Positions 1-10,524 of a stretch of 64,000 nucleotides of DNA are shown here, piece after piece. The stretch's first letter is position 1, and every line of letters starts with the position of its first letter. Under the pieces are notes generated by a model. The model was given only the letters and a program-made list of their open reading frames with translations, did not search any database and had not been told where the DNA came from. The position numbers and the translations under genes were made by a program. Origin of the DNA: Gymnopilus junonius (Eukaryota > Basidiomycota > Agaricomycetes > Agaricales > Galerinaceae). The stretch spans positions 1-64,000 of the forward strand of contig JADNYJ010000148.1 in NCBI GenBank assembly GCA_015501075.1, given 5' to 3'.

Positions 1-1000
1 AGAAGAGAGTCACTGAAATCAAGACCAAAAATGTTCTTCTCATTGCTGTCAATCACTGGAAAATGTAGATGACTAGGATAAAGGTGAGAGGTCAATGTTC
101 AGTCTTGGATAAAGACTGTTTATACCACAATGATAAACGAACGTCAAGGACTTCTCATTCCACTGATTATGTGAATACTAATTGTTGATTCAGTTCGTAC
201 CTGTAAGCTCAAAAATATAACGGAAGTGACCACGGTGGCGTACCGCAGAAAGCTCACCGCGAAGGTCGAGGTCGATCTGTCCGTGTCAAGCAGGAGCCGC
301 AACATATTCGGCACATTGGGTGTCAACAACGAGTATTTGATTGGCAGGAAAATAGCGAAAGAAGCATTCGAAAGATCCCACCATTACAATCCGAGTTGAT
401 TTTTGTTCTATTTTCCCTCCCTTCCATGTACCCAAAGTGTCACCAGACCAGTCTCGTAGTTCCGGCCTTCGGTGCCTGGACCTAGTGCGTTATGTATTTT
501 TATTCACCTCCTTACACTTCATTCGTGCGTCCATGATGGGAAATCTCTGCAACAGACGTCGTCAAACAATGAGTAACTAAAATGCAAGGGATGAAAATAG
601 TTGTCGAAATGAAAGGTAAAGTGCAATCTGCCTGGAGAGGGAGTATCAAGAACTGCGCGAGTGCGTGACTGAGTAGCGTCAATGTATCCAGAAAAGAAGG
701 AAACCATCCGCTTGCATTGAGCCTGTATACTGCAAACTTGGGTACGTACACGTCAGAAATACCAAAAGTCAAGCTCGTTCCGGAGATTTAGGAAAGAGAA
801 AAGGGAGGAATCAATGAACTGAAGACGAAAGTCGAACGTAAAGTCAAATTGTTTCCAGATTTTCCATCTCGCGCAGTTGCGTTCCATCCTATCTTCATTT
901 TCCTCTTTTCGTTGCCTCCTGAAGTCAATTCGCTAATCCGCCCATTTAGGGCTCCAATCCCGTCTCGAAAGAAAGGGAGAAAGAAAGAGGTTCTATATTC
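1..1000. other. Gene-free left edge
   Basis: I see no recognisable gene here. Short open frames occur on both strands, but none has a convincing intron pattern, signal peptide or family motif. The sequence is moderately AT-rich and looks like degraded intergenic or repeat DNA. Confidence 0.5.
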
Positions 1001-2060
1001 CAGACATTCAGACTTAATTCGCCAGTGATATCGCATTCAAGTCCTTGCGCATTAAATACCCTGCTCCCACCACGAGGTACCTTCTTCATAACCTGTGCCA
1101 GTTGTCGCTCAGAAACGATGAACACCGGAATCATTTACACAGGTTAATGACATACACAGGGGAAAGCAGCGTAGGAAGTGACATGGTTCCTGATAAAGGT
1201 GGAATAGAGAACGTTCAGATCGAAGGAAACGTACCGGCTCTTCTGCTCTCAAAGAATGGACAACTACACCCGCATCTTACTTTCTGGGACCGTACTCGGA
1301 CGAAGTGATAAGCGTTGGATGTCATTGATAATTAAAATGACACCGCTGTAGAAATGATCCTAAAGAGAGAGATGAGTCATGTAACCTTAGGACTAGGTAG
1401 AATTAACGATGACCAATAAAAAGACGAAACGAATTTCTCCTTCATCGATCTCAGGCTACACACCAAAGGGGAAACAGGAAAAAACTGTCGGTGCAAAACT
1501 AAATGAACAAGGTGAAAAAGCACAGGACAAAGAGACCGCTCACCGGAGAATACGTCTATTCTTCTCGTTTACTTCTTCCTTTCGCGAGCCCAGCCAGCAT
1601 CTCGATAGCTATTCATGCTAGTGTATCCGAGTATTCTTTGTGAGCGAATTAAGTCGGCATTCTACAGTATTGAGAGTGGCCTGAGATACTCAGATCGGTT
1701 ACTAGAGATATCAACGGTCGAAGTGGGGTTGGGGTTGGCAGGAGAGAAAGACAGTTATCTAGACCTTCAAGAAGGATATAACCAGCCTAGATCACGTTGA
1801 ATTAGTGGGCAATTCCAGAGGTAGCAGACTCCCACACGTACTATTATAATAGTGGCCAGTCGTAACAACGGGACTGTATCGATATCCGCAATCGAATCAC
1901 AAGATGAACGCAAAGGCTGATACGAGCACGTGCCGCGCTGAACATTTGACTCAAAAAACATCAGTGAAACGTGGTCATTGGAATCTTTACACGTCAACTG
2001 TACAGTACATCGGCAACTCCCGAAGGCTCCGCGTCTCGCTAATACCGACAACGCCTTCTA
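1000..2060. repeat. Dispersed repeat, copy 1 (related to 6,570-7,415)
   Basis: From about 1,045 to 1,180 the sequence matches 6,570-6,700 in the same orientation, including the shared stretches CATAACCTG and GAACACCGGAAT. From about 1,800 it shares the CAATTCCAGA and CACACGTACTA landmarks with 7,165-7,215 and 12,750-12,800. The minus strand of both copies can encode a short peptide containing V/I-I-P-V-F and R-x-L-A-Q-V-M, so a coding relic is possible. I do not recognise the family. Confidence 0.45.
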
Positions 2061-2960
2061 TCTGTCGTTCAGCATATTTTCTATCAGCATTATCTTACTG
2101 GTCCGGAAATACACCCAAATTCGAACATCCTTTGTCTGTGTCCTTTTTCTTTGTATTTACAGTCCGCAGCTGTTATATTGTCCTGAAAATCTGCTTCATC
2201 TGAATTATGGCGCAAGTCGGTATGGTCCTCTTTCGGTTTTCGTTAGCCTCTGGAATTTGATTTCTTGTTTCCGAATTTTATCTGCGTTATGAACGTTCTC
2301 TGCAGATCGTACTTTGTTCAAGAGCTTGACAACGTACTACATCGCTTTGCTCGAGTCCCGAATTAGTTGGAACGAAAAGATATCCCAACAGTGTAGTACC
2401 TTGGACAATCTTCGCTCCACTTTCCATAGTCCTCCTCCTTTTAGTGTTTGAGCCTGCTATACATTTTGGCCCGTTGAACAAGATGAGCCTTCTGCTGTAA
2501 CCTGTCGAATATGGAATGGCATCCGTTATTTTTACCCGATCTTGTCACGGACATTCTTGATCAAAATCGACTTGGAGAATACTATTATTTCTCTAGATGA
2601 TTTTCTATGGATTATGCGCCTTGCAAGTCACACCCTTACCGACCCTTTTTTCTTACGTTGTCTTCAACAATAGGTGGACTCTACTTGGGCAGTCCCTCAT
2701 TGTTCCAGAAGAAATGCATTCTCTTCGAATGCTGCATCTCCGGCTGGTATACACCAGCTTCTAGGCACGTTTCGTCCGAAGGGTCCGGCCAAAGTGGAAG
2801 AGAAGAACTCGGGGGCTCTGATTACCCTAAAATCAAATAGATATTCAATCCGGTGTGGTAACCTCTCAGGGAACGACAGTTCTTGACATTCAAGATGTTG
2901 ATGCTCCTTACTCTAAATATATTTTAGTACACGTAAAATATATTTCTCATTGACTATTCA
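2061..2960. other. Intergenic, no recognised gene
   Basis: Around 2,130-2,180 there is weak similarity to the region just downstream of the F-box genes (about 12,200), which would fit an old copy of that 3' flank. Nothing else is recognised. Confidence 0.35.
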
Positions 2961-4848
2961 GGATTGTGAACGAGAACCATTGTTTCTGGACTCAACGCCA
3001 GAAATACATCCAGTGGAAGTCATAAATTCGAAAACTTACCCAGAAGCCAGCGGTAGTACATAAGCCGCAATGCCTGAATCGATCGACCCCGATCTTACGA
3101 AAGGGTTCTGCCGACCGCAGAAGTTGATCTTTGCCAGCGGCGGGAGAAGGGTTTCGCGGCATAGTCGTAATTATAGACGATCGGCGTCATTGAGAAACAA
3201 TTTATAGATGAACGAGTATAGAGTACATACCCACATGTGTTGTTCAAGTGCTTCCCTGGCAGTTGATCATGAATGGAATCAGGGAAGGTTTAGAGTCGGA
3301 GGAGGAACGTTTGTAAGGTCATAAGTCTGGCCGTTCGAAAAGTGGTACTTGACGACTACTCTGCTCACCTGCTGCTTCAAAGTCTGTCAGTGATAGGATG
3401 TCTGCACCGGAAAGCATCGCTTTACCTGTATTCATACATTTCTGATCCTGAACTCTGAACTCGGGCTCTTTCCGCCACAACAGACATGGATGATTCGGAG
3501 TTCACGACGGATCCTTCCAGCTCCAATTCTACTCTTTTTTTCCCTGAGTAAGTCTGGTTTGGTCTGCGATTTTTATCAGTATTACGCACGTCCATGCGAA
3601 ACGGAGGTATGAAATGCTATACTATAATCGAAGCCACCCATTCATCATCATGATTCACCCACCCCCAGAAGCCGCCCGGCCCAATCCGGCCTTTGTGCTT
3701 TTCTTGATTCGCACTGTTTCCAGTGCTTGAGGGGGGCCACGCCCGTCGGGCCTTTCAAAACTATCTTTTATTAATACGCTTTCTCAAATAGACACAGACG
3801 TACACGAAAATTAGGTTCGTACCTAGGCCTGTATGGTTCAGAAGGCGAGGCGTTCATGTTCTGGACAGAGTTCCGGCAATCCAGGACGAATCCGACATGG
3901 TCAACTTCGATCCAGGTTCTGAGCGGTCGCAGCTCTAAGGCAAAATTACAGAGAAAAGAGGAAAGTATTTTTCAACCTATTTTCCTCCATGTCACGACCA
4001 TACGGGAGTTGTACGGGAGGCGCATTGTGTCAATTTAAGAAAAGCCTCTCTAAAAACGAATACAGCCAAGCAGAAAAACGTGATGAATCATATGACCCAC
4101 CCAATTGGGAGGATTCCCCTTCAAATCTTGCATCCTCGGCATCATAAACGGTGTGTCCCCTCAAACCTTGCTTTTTCGGCATCACAAAGGCGTCTTCTCA
4201 ATGACCCCCAATGCATATGTACTTGCTCATCCCAGTCAGAGTTTTTTGACACCTGCTTCGCCGTTGAACCCGAAAAGTGGGGTAATTAACTATAGACCAC
4301 ACTAGTGGAGATTGACCATTATACAAATTCCTTTGCGTATAGAAAGAGTTTGCTTTACTTCCTATTTAAATCGTCAATTAGTCCCATTCAACTTTAAAAT
4401 TATTCGAAATTTCTTTATGGACACGCCCTACTGTCTACTCGAGCAAATACTGCGGTGCAGAATGCGCAACGCCATACTAAACTTTTGCTTCAACCGATAT
4501 AAATATAACGAGTGAATATGTTGCATGAGAATCTTGACGTTCAACGTTGGTGCCAGCCTGACGCATGTGCAATGTTCAATTTGATTGAGGACATGACTTA
4601 GCAGGTCTAATTCGGACAGGGCTTTCTAACTCTATAAATTTCATCAAGAACGACCTAAAATTGGTTGAGAACTAACAACGCGAGGGAAACAACGGCGTTT
4701 AGGATGATATCCAAAAGAAGGGCATGGGGCACCAGCCTCACGGACGCGTTACCAGTCGAAGACCCTGGATAGTTCCGTGCTTGGAGAAGCAGTTACAGTG
4801 CGGCAAGTTTGGTATTAGGCTCTAGACGTTAAGGTCTGCAAGAAAACA
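2960..4848 (+). repeat. Upstream module of SSP-A (duplicated SSP-associated DNA)
   Basis: This stretch is a diverged direct copy of about 13,080-14,412, upstream of SSP-B, and of 31,958-33,300 in reverse orientation. Shared landmarks include the GAGAAGGGTTTCGCGG-like segment near 3,140, the GGTCTGCGATTTTTATCAG segment near 3,560 and the ATTAATACGCTTTC segment near 3,770. The SSP genes were therefore copied with roughly 2 kb of upstream DNA. No gene is recognised inside it. Confidence 0.6.
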
Positions 4849-5002
4849 TATAAGTACCTTCTACCTCTCGAGCTTTTTTCATTCAGCTCCTCTTCTTATA
4901 TTCGATCAGGTTAGAATCTGCGCCCTTCTCTAATCCTCCTGTTCATCGTCGTCAACTTACTCCAATTTTTTCGTTATTTAGAAGCTACGCCATCTCACCG
5001 AA
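4849..5002 (+). promoter_or_regulatory. SSP-A TATA box and 5' UTR with intron
   Basis: TATAAG lies at 4849-4854. A probable 5' UTR intron runs from 4910 (GATCAG|GTTAG) to 4981 (TTTAG|AAGC), and the ATG is at 5003. The same order and spacing occur in all SSP copies. A GGCATGGGG block at 4721-4729 lies 128 bp upstream of the TATA box. Confidence 0.75.
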
Positions 5003-5389
5003 ATGCAATTCAACGTTGTCTTCATCACCACCGCTCTCCTCGCCTCCGCCTCTCTGGCGATGTCGGCCACAGTCACCCTCTTCGCTGGGGCAGGCTGCAC
5101 TGGCGCTAACGAGGGCAGTTTCTCAGTACCGTCTGGGGAATGTCTCACTTTGGGAAGCGGCTCGGTAAAGTCCATCAGCTATTCTGGTGTCCCCAGTGAA
5201 ATCGAGTTCTTCATTTCTGGCGGTGGCCATGATTCTTGCACCAATGGCCCGAGCGCGGTGTTCGGTGGCGGCTCTGGATGTTCAACGGCACCTGCCGGGT
5301 AAGCTTTCTGAGTGAACCTTTGTGACGGGGTAGAACTAACGATGTTTGTTGATGGTAGCGTTAATTGGGAGAGCCTTGCCGTCTTTTAA
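5003..5389 (+). CDS. Small secreted cysteine protein SSP-A
   Basis: This gene encodes a predicted secreted protein of about 108 aa. The first exon ends at 5298; a GT-AG intron spans 5299-5358, and a short last exon encodes V-N-W-E-S-L-A-V-F before TAA. Residues 1-22 form a signal peptide ending in A-M-S-A. The mature part begins T-V-T-L-F and has four cysteines. It can be read as two similar halves, ending S-V-K-S-I-S and N-W-E-S-L-A-V, which recalls the beta/gamma-crystallin Greek-key pattern; that is inference only. Five related copies lie in this window. Function is unknown; an extracellular or cell-wall role is possible. The start is supported by the signal peptide and the conserved context in all copies. 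Confidence 0.9.
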
Positions 5390-5689
5390 ATCTTTATTGG
5401 TAAAACCGCAGAGACAGCTCTCGGTTCCATAAGTCATGATATGTGAAGAAATTTGTATTAAATTGTATTCGCCCAAACAATTTGTAGCAGTCAAATAAAA
5501 CTGTTTTCCGAAATATCTCGCTTGTAATTTTATTTACTCTAGTCCAATGGAAGGTCGCGGACGTATGTATAGCTGGACTAACCCGCCGTGGAAATGATTC
5601 TAATGAAAGATGTGCCGTATAGCCTTGAAAATGCGCAAAATTGGACAGGTATTTTTTTCTTCAGACGCTTCAGGCTGAATATTAAGATG
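5390..5689. other. SSP-A 3' flank
   Basis: The 3' flank keeps landmarks shared with other SSP copies, such as GAGACAGCTCT near 5,410 and an AATTGTA segment near 5,462. It probably contains the 3' UTR. No separate gene is seen. Confidence 0.5.
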
Positions 5690-6170
5690 GAGTTCTGGGG
5701 GTCAAGAGTTCGGTCGTTGGCCTCGTTCCATGGCCACAAAGAAAAAACAGTTTGCATTTCGCTGCACCCTTTCCAAAATGTAAATCTATTCATCACCAAG
5801 GAATTGTGCCTCGATCTTGCGCTATCACGATTGAACGACTCAGCATCATGGTCGAACCTAACTACCTTTCTAGCCTCTGTATCAGCAATGGACCTGTTCC
5901 TAATAACGCGAATCACCTTGCTTATTCTTATTGATCACATAGACTGTCGACTTGTTCTTCCTCGACTTCGCGACTTCTTGCAAGTCCCCAAGGGAAGGAA
6001 TTTAGATTGCCGTTTCCGAAGTCTTACAACAGTAGGAAGGAAGGAGGTATCCCTATCGAGATCCTGTATCTTGAAGCCGGGGAACCGTCAAGGTTGGATT
6101 TCAACCCGTATTCTTGAAGTTTTCACTCTAAGGAAGGTCGTTAAAACCTTTAAAATTTGATCAGTGAATT
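5690..6170 (+). pseudogene. F-box protein C-terminal relic
   Basis: The translation around 5,800-5,900 (L-D-L-A...S-A-S-W-S-N-L-T-T-F-L-A-S-V-S) matches the C-terminal part of the F-box pseudogene at 16.8-18.4 kb (L-D-L-A...S-V-S-W-T-N-P-T-A-F-L-A-S-L-S). A second block, near 6,015-6,110 in another frame, reads S-R-K-E-G-G-I-P-I-E-I, matching G-R-R-K-R-G-G-N-P-I-E-V there. The frame changes between blocks and there is no N-terminal F-box, so this is a broken leftover. Confidence 0.6.
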
Positions 6171-6569
6171 AAGCCAGTACATAGATTAAATATATTCCAC
6201 TATGTAGAGAAATGCGTGGTTGAGGACCTCGAATATTACAAAGGCGAGATGAGTATGCTTCTTGTAATTGGATACACGCCTAAGTAGTGAAATATATAAG
6301 TTCAGGGAAAGTCACGGACCGTCGAGAACCTTGACAGTTTGCATAATCAGTAAATGCAAACTGGGCAAGCTTGCTCGAGTCGACAGTCACAAGGATCCAA
6401 ATTTCGAACGTTTCCTCAAATAAGATGACAGGGGTTTCTCTAGCCCGAACCATGGTGAAAACGCCTCACAGAAAATCCTGAGATTAATCCGATAGTCCAT
6501 CCGCCTGTAGCCTTAAATCACACCAAAAAAGAGAGAAAGGAAAGGTTACCAAGCAGTGGTACCGCGTTC
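6171..6569. other. Intergenic, no recognised gene
   Basis: Nothing recognisable; AT-rich sequence between an F-box relic and a dispersed repeat. Confidence 0.4.
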
Positions 6570-7415
6570 ATGTGCAATAAATACACCACCCTCATCCTGC
6601 AGTATCTTGCCCATAACCTGCGCCAGCCGCCGCCCAGAAACTACGAACACCGGAATTACTTTCGCAGGTTAACAGCATGCATAGGACAAGCAGCGTAAAA
6701 AATGGCATGTATGGAATAAAGAACGCTCAAGTAGAAGAAAACGCGCTGAGTATAATCGAAGAAAGTAAGGTGCAGGTGTACTCGTTCATCCCTTTTAGAG
6801 TCGAAGGGCAGGGCGAGGAGATAAGAGCTGACACTGCTATAAAAATGGCCATGAATGAGGGAGATGAGTCATATAGCCTTGAAACTGAGCAGATTTGGAA
6901 GGACAGCGTAACGATCAATGAAAAAGAGAAGAAAGAAAAGAGACACGTATATAACCCGTGATCGATAGAAGAGGAATGTATTGTGAACAAAGGAGAAGCA
7001 GGAAGAAAATGCCTGCATAAAACTCGGAAAAACAGAGCACATAACCAAAGAACAGGGGTAGAAGAGGTACAGACATCTCGATAGCTATTCATGCTGACTA
7101 CAGTAAGGAAGCTGCGTAAGCGACCATCATGTCCTTCAAGAGCGGTATAATAGGCGTTTAGTCAGAGGGCGACAATTCATTCCAGACAGTATAGCAGACT
7201 CTACACGTACTAAGGCGAGTGGCGACAACGGGGTATCCACAAAGATGGCTGTAAAGGCTGGAACCAGTAATTGCGCCTCGCTTTTACTTGACTCAGAGTC
7301 AGAGGCGTTGAATAAAGCGTGGCCGTCGTCATCAACGGTCCGCGGGGAAAGGTCAATATCAACTCGAATGATGTCATCAAATCTCCACGCGTTTCACTTT
7401 GAACTCGAGGCAAGC
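6570..7415. repeat. Dispersed repeat, copy 2 (ends at left arm edge)
   Basis: This is a direct relative of 1,000-2,060. Its last part (about 7,160-7,400) also resembles 12,750-12,960, for example the TGGCCGTCGTCATCAACGG segment near 7,320 against TGGCCGTTGTCGTCAATGG near 12,912. It stops where the glycoprotein gene fragment begins, so a repeat abuts the outer junction of the left inverted-duplication arm. Confidence 0.5.
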
Positions 7416-7417
7416 AA

Positions 7418-7940
7418 CTGTTCTTGCAGTAGTCGGGGGAGCAGACGGAGTTGTAGCACGCATTGAAGCAGAACCGGTTGCCGCTAACGGAGCTACGTTA
7501 TAACGTCAGTAGCGGCCTCCGGAACAAAAAAAATCAAATAAAAAACGTACGTGTTCCAGTTGAAGACTTGGGTCAGGGTATGTCCATCTGAGTCAGTGGT
7601 TCCGTTCGAGTAAACGACACCGCCAAGAGGGTTTCCTTGAAGGTCCGCGCCGTGAGGGTCGAGTTCGCCTCCCGAATCTGTTGGGTCCAAACCGATACCG
7701 GTGTTGTTAATGAAACCGACTGCTTGGATATAGCCAGAAGTTTTTGTCCACTAAGCGAATATCAGCAAACTTGCGGCAGGTAAAGAGAAGAAAACACCTG
7801 CAGACCCGTAATAGCACCAGGAAAAATGAGACGTGTACCGTGGTAAGGCTTGGTGCAGTAGGCGACGACCTTCGCCTCAACGTTCCCAATTAAGCCGTTA
7901 GTGTCGGGAGAACCCCATAAACAGAAGTCATCCTGGAAAT
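7418..7940 (-). pseudogene. Glycoprotein gene fragment (left arm)
   Basis: The minus strand carries exon 2, exon 3 and the start of exon 4 of the glycoprotein gene at 37,605-39,046, with intervening introns. The exon-3 peptide from D-P-T-D-S-G-G-E to F-N-W-N-T is unchanged relative to the intact gene, and the DNA differs at only a few positions. Exon 1 with the signal peptide and everything after about 38,493 in the intact gene are absent. It cannot make the normal product. The near-identity suggests a young copy or recent gene conversion. Confidence 0.85.
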
Positions 7941-9094
7941 GCCATATGAGGAAAGAGATTTATTTGTTTTACACGATGACACAAACAATGGATGTGCACA
8001 ATTTTTGACCATGACCACTACCATCCTGCACTCCCATCCCTTTCTTCACTCGCTGCTCCACCTAATTCCTTTTATCCAACTTCATTTACCATCCTTTCCA
8101 TGGGACGACACCATCATGTGATGGATGAAGCCCTGGCACTTTGTCGATCCGGTTTGTGGATCTGCCAGGCAATTGGAAATAGCGATGTCAGTAAGCAGAA
8201 ATACACGAGATATGGTTGACTCACCTCAGAACAGTGACCGACCAGCAACAAAACCTTTCGAGCCTATAAAACAAAAGGGAGTGAGATCTAAGCCAACAGA
8301 AGTACATGATAATCGCGATAATAGCCACAGGCCGGCCAGCGATGAGACAGAAAGATACAAAAAAGAGTGTAACATGGATAATCGGGCAAAAACAGTGCCC
8401 AGTGTTCAACGCCTTGAAGCTGACGCCTCTTCGAGATGGGATCAAGATCCAACATACATTTCTGTGAAGGCTGGTGGAAGGATGTGTGTTGTTTTGGAGG
8501 GATTCACATTTCAGACAAGCAGGTTGCATTAGAATGCCTGTATTACGACTTAATAAAACCATTCATTCATTCTATATGTTTTTGACTTGGACTGCAGGGG
8601 GGAAAAAGGCGAACCGGAAGACGAACCAATGCAAGCCATGCCAAAAGTGGCTGGACTGAGTGTTACGACGGCTAAAATAGAACATGGCCTCAGGCCATAA
8701 TCACATTGGCCTCCGGTTGGTCGCTCCACCTGAAGGCCTGCGCTTGGCTGGCTCTGTTTGAAACTCAGGGCCAAACATTTACAACCTGCGGCCAAACATT
8801 GTCAGGTTGTCCTGCGATTGGAAAAGTGAGCTGCCTGTGTACTTTACACTTTTCGAACTATGGAGGAACATAAGGGAGATATTGAGAAGAACCTGACGTT
8901 GCAAGCGTCTTTAACCATCTTGATACGCCAAACTACTCATCTTCTCTGTTTATATTACAGAACCCCATCACAGTTATTTTCCCGGGTCCAAACAGGCGAT
9001 ATGCGGTATCCGTCCCCCGAATGTAGATCAAAACATATAATCCCGCGTTATGTGAGCTTAACACTGCCTTGGTACGTTTAATGAGTTTCTTTAG
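7941..9094. other. Left-arm-specific segment, no recognised gene
   Basis: This segment has no counterpart in the right arm. Overlapping open frames exist on both strands at 8,125-8,562, but neither shows a known domain. The 8,640-8,830 part has repeated GGCC-containing words and may be a short repeat. It could be an insertion that replaced the 5' end of the glycoprotein gene copy. Confidence 0.4.
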
Positions 9095-9284
9095 TGAGTT
9101 TCCTATGCTAACTCGTGGCCCAAGTGGAGTTGTCGATCTTTAATCGTCTATCACTAACTATGCTAAATCGTTTTCGAACACGCGGATGAAAGCGACCAAA
9201 TGGAATGACCGGTAAGTTAAAAGGGAGTCGAAATTTTCATCCATACCCTAACCTCTCAAAGTTCTCCGGCTCTCAACTCGCAAT

Positions 9285-10292
9285 ATGAAATCTTTCAACT
9301 TCTTTGCCTACGTCGTCCTTGCTCTCGCGCTTGTCGTATACGCTGCACCCACGAGCAACGTCAAGGACGCCTCCAACGACGAGGAATTCATTGGTCCTTT
9401 GCTAAGGATCGGAAATGTACTCCCGAATATCTTCCCTCCCAGGAAAGTCGCTCTTCCAGTTGTGAGCCACGCCGTGCAGAAGGTGGCTGCGCCCGTTGGA
9501 CGTGCTGTTGGTGATGTTCTCGGGTAATTACCTATCCAACCTTCCTCACTAACGCAAACTCACAATATTGTCTGTTCTCAGGACAGCCGCTGATGCCGCT
9601 TCGGAAGGCCTGCCTGTTGCTGGAGAAGTCATGCACGGGTTGGGCCTTAGAGACGTACTAAATGCAGACATAGAAAACGGTGTGAGGAGACCTAAGCGGA
9701 AAGGAAAGAAGGCTGCTACTGCTCCTGCTCCCCCTGCCACTGAAGCTGAGGCGGAGACTCCTCCAGAATCTGAGTGCGTCCCAACAACAAATCCTACCTT
9801 CACACCCATTTGCTGACCGCACCTCGTGAATAGTGCTGACACTGCTAACGCTGGGGTCGTTGATGCTCCGGCTGCGGATGACATGTTGATATCCCGCGAC
9901 AATGCTGGAGAAGCTCGGAATAAGAAGAAGAAGGCTAAACGTGCTAGCGCTCCTCCTCCCGCTGTGGATGCGGAACAACCTGCGAAGTTATCCCCATCTA
10001 AATTCCACATACCAGCACATTTCCGCTCCTCTAATTCTTTCTTCAATAGTACCTCCGATGATACCACGTCTGAAGTTGCAACTGACGATCTCACAGCTCG
10101 CACTTTCAATTTTGCAGAGGAAGCTAACAAGGGGAAGAAAAAGAAAGTAATGAACACGCCCGTTCCACCTCCACCTTCTGATGTGCCGGAGTAAGTGGAC
10201 CGTTTCTCGTCGCGCGTCCCTTCTCTGATTAATTTACTTGCAGCGTTGTCGATGACGCTCCGATTGCTGAGACTTCTGACCTCACGGAGTAG
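9285..10292 (+). CDS. Secreted modular Lys/Pro-rich protein (left arm copy)
   Basis: Five exons (9285-9523, 9582-9773, 9834-9986, 10050-10190, 10244-10292) join to a 257-aa protein. All introns are GT-AG and phase 2. Residues 1-21 are a signal peptide (M-K-S-F-N, hydrophobic core, ending Y-A-A-P). Exons 2-4 each end in a similar module: an acidic/alanine part, a lysine run such as K-G-K-K-K-K, then a proline run and an acidic end such as P-P-P-P-S-D-V-P-E. K-R pairs could be Kex2 cleavage sites. The last exon ends D-V-V-D-D-A-P-I-A-E-T-S-D-L-T-E. No known domain is recognised. A paralogue with the same exon plan lies at 35967-36998 on the minus strand. Function is unknown; secretion is well supported. 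Confidence 0.82.
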
Positions 10293-10524
10293 GACTAGTG
10301 ACTTTGCTGCCGGTGGGTTCAATTGTTATTTTGATCTAATGGCAGAGAACTCTGGATTATGTCGACGCGCAGAAACCTAGTCTACAAGATTCCTTGGAGT
10401 AAGTATTAAATTTAAATTTCAAAAATCCAGTATTCTTCCATTACGTAAGAACATTAGATTTTCAGTTATGTATGAACGTGGCAACGTTGACTCTCACCAA
10501 ACTCCTTCCCACACGCTCTTGATC

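Noticed and set aside
8125..8562. Overlapping 135- and 113-codon frames on opposite strands
   Set aside because: No family motif, no support from the other arm, and both strands are open, so neither is called.
9549..10322. 257-codon open frame on the minus strand
   Set aside because: It lies antisense to the spliced modular secreted gene and crosses its introns. The plus-strand model has a signal peptide, consistent splice sites and a paralogue, so this is a shadow.
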